From an uncultured Eubacteriales bacterium (lineage in GTDB: Bacteria > Bacillota > Clostridia > Monoglobales > Monoglobaceae), in contig URZD01000111.1 in assembly GCA_900552305.1 (NCBI GenBank), positions 1-7,191 of the forward strand: DNA of 7,191 nt. Reading direction: 5' to 3'. The notes under the pieces are model-generated. The model worked only from the letters and a program-made list of their open reading frames with translations. It did no database searches and was not told where the DNA came from. The position numbers and the translations under genes are program-made. Positions 7,033 through 7,191 of this stretch are shown piece after piece. Each line of letters begins with the position of its first letter. Position 1 is the stretch's first letter.

Positions 7033-7046
7033 GCTCTGATTTTTTA
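7011..7046 (+). terminator. Intrinsic terminator of tRNA-Gly
   Basis: CGGAGCAAGC (7011-7020) pairs with GCTTGCTCTG (7029-7038) over 10 bp including one G-U, around loop TTTATATC. It is followed by A and six Ts (7040-7045). It starts 4 nt after the CCA. The 3' arm and T tract also take part in a second inverted repeat (7034-7061). Confidence 0.9.
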
Positions 7047-7061
7047 TACAAAAAATCAGAG
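7034..7061 (+). repeat. Inverted repeat overlapping the tRNA terminator
   Basis: CTCTGATTTTTT (7034-7045) and AAAAAATCAGAG (7050-7061) are perfect 12-bp arms around loop ATAC. The left arm reuses part of the terminator stem and its whole T tract, so the two hairpins exclude each other in RNA. It may be a remnant of a palindromic repeat element or aid 3'-end processing. Confidence 0.8.
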
Positions 7062-7088
7062 TTTGCTCATGCCGCTGCTCCTCCTTTT

Positions 7089-7125
7089 TCGTCCAAAACG
7101 GCACATCATGTGCCGCTTTGGACGA
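7089..7125 (+). repeat. 37-nt near-perfect palindrome
   Basis: Arms TCGTCCAAA and CGGCACAT on the left mirror ATGTGCCG and TTTGGACGA on the right about centre C7107. There is one mismatch (A7098/C7116), giving 17 of 18 paired positions. No T tract follows on either strand, so it is not a terminator. Such a palindrome suits a REP/MITE-like element, a protein binding site or a cruciform. Confidence 0.85.
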
Positions 7126-7158
7126 TTATTGCGTTCGTATCGGGGTAAGCTCACGCTG

Positions 7159-7191
7159 CCGCTCCACGTCGGAGCAAGCTTTATATCGCTT
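7159..7191 (+). repeat. Direct repeat, copy 2 (truncated by the window edge)
   Basis: These 33 bases are an exact copy of 7000-7032, offset by 159 bp and continuing to the last base of the window. No T arm or anticodon arm precedes it, so it is a duplicated tRNA 3' end plus terminator, not a second tRNA. Confidence 0.95.

Noticed and set aside
6880..7104. Minus-strand frame of 74 codons across the tRNA, containing ITGIEPVNSAWEADVLPLNYTR
   Set aside because: This is the well-known spurious translation of a tRNA-Gly antisense strand, often mis-annotated as a protein.
6906..7148. Plus-strand frame of 80 codons across the tRNA and downstream repeats
   Set aside because: It translates the tRNA gene and its terminator; the sequence is explained by the RNA gene.
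7069..7191. Open frame starting ATG-CCG-CTG-CTC and running off the window end
   Set aside because: It has no ribosome binding site and runs through the palindrome and the second repeat copy. Openness over 41 codons in palindromic repeat DNA is weak evidence for coding.

Overview
The window looks like a chromosomal segment from a low-to-moderate GC Firmicute, most likely a clostridial, Oscillospiraceae/Ruminococcaceae-type bacterium. This is inferred from four things: near-consensus sigma-A promoters (TTGACA/TATAAT, 17-18 bp spacing), strong AAGGAGG-type ribosome binding sites, GTG starts, and a secreted protein with S-layer homology (SLH) domains. No database search was possible, so the taxonomy is inference.

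Layout from left to right. A minus-strand gene (568 to 44) encodes a small tail-anchored protein of unknown function with an Arg-x4-His motif like that of HEPN domains. It ends in a GC-rich hairpin at the window edge. Its promoter faces away from that of pyrG (808-2418, CTP synthase), so the two genes are divergently transcribed from a shared region of about 240 bp. Next comes a 1008-residue secreted SLH-domain protein (2709-5735). It has a codon usage unlike its neighbours, a structured leader, one strong and one possible promoter, and a strong intrinsic terminator. After a gene-free stretch of about 380 bp lies a VTT/TVP38-type (DedA superfamily) membrane protein (6115-6861) with its own extended -10 promoter. 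A tRNA-Gly(CCC) gene (6934-7007) follows under a perfect-consensus promoter and is followed by its terminator.

The last 185 bases are the least ordinary part. The last 8 nt of the tRNA plus the first 25 nt downstream, including most of the terminator hairpin, recur exactly (33/33) 159 bp further on and run off the window edge. Between the copies lie an A/T-armed hairpin that overlaps the terminator and a nearly perfect 37-nt palindrome. This looks like a palindrome-rich repeat unit or an attachment-site-like duplication anchored at the tRNA 3' end.

The genes do not form an obvious pathway. Each appears to be its own transcription unit: pyrimidine nucleotide synthesis, cell surface, membrane protein, and tRNA. 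I found no clear new multi-gene system. The candidates worth a second look are the tail-anchored HEPN-like protein and the tRNA-tail repeat.
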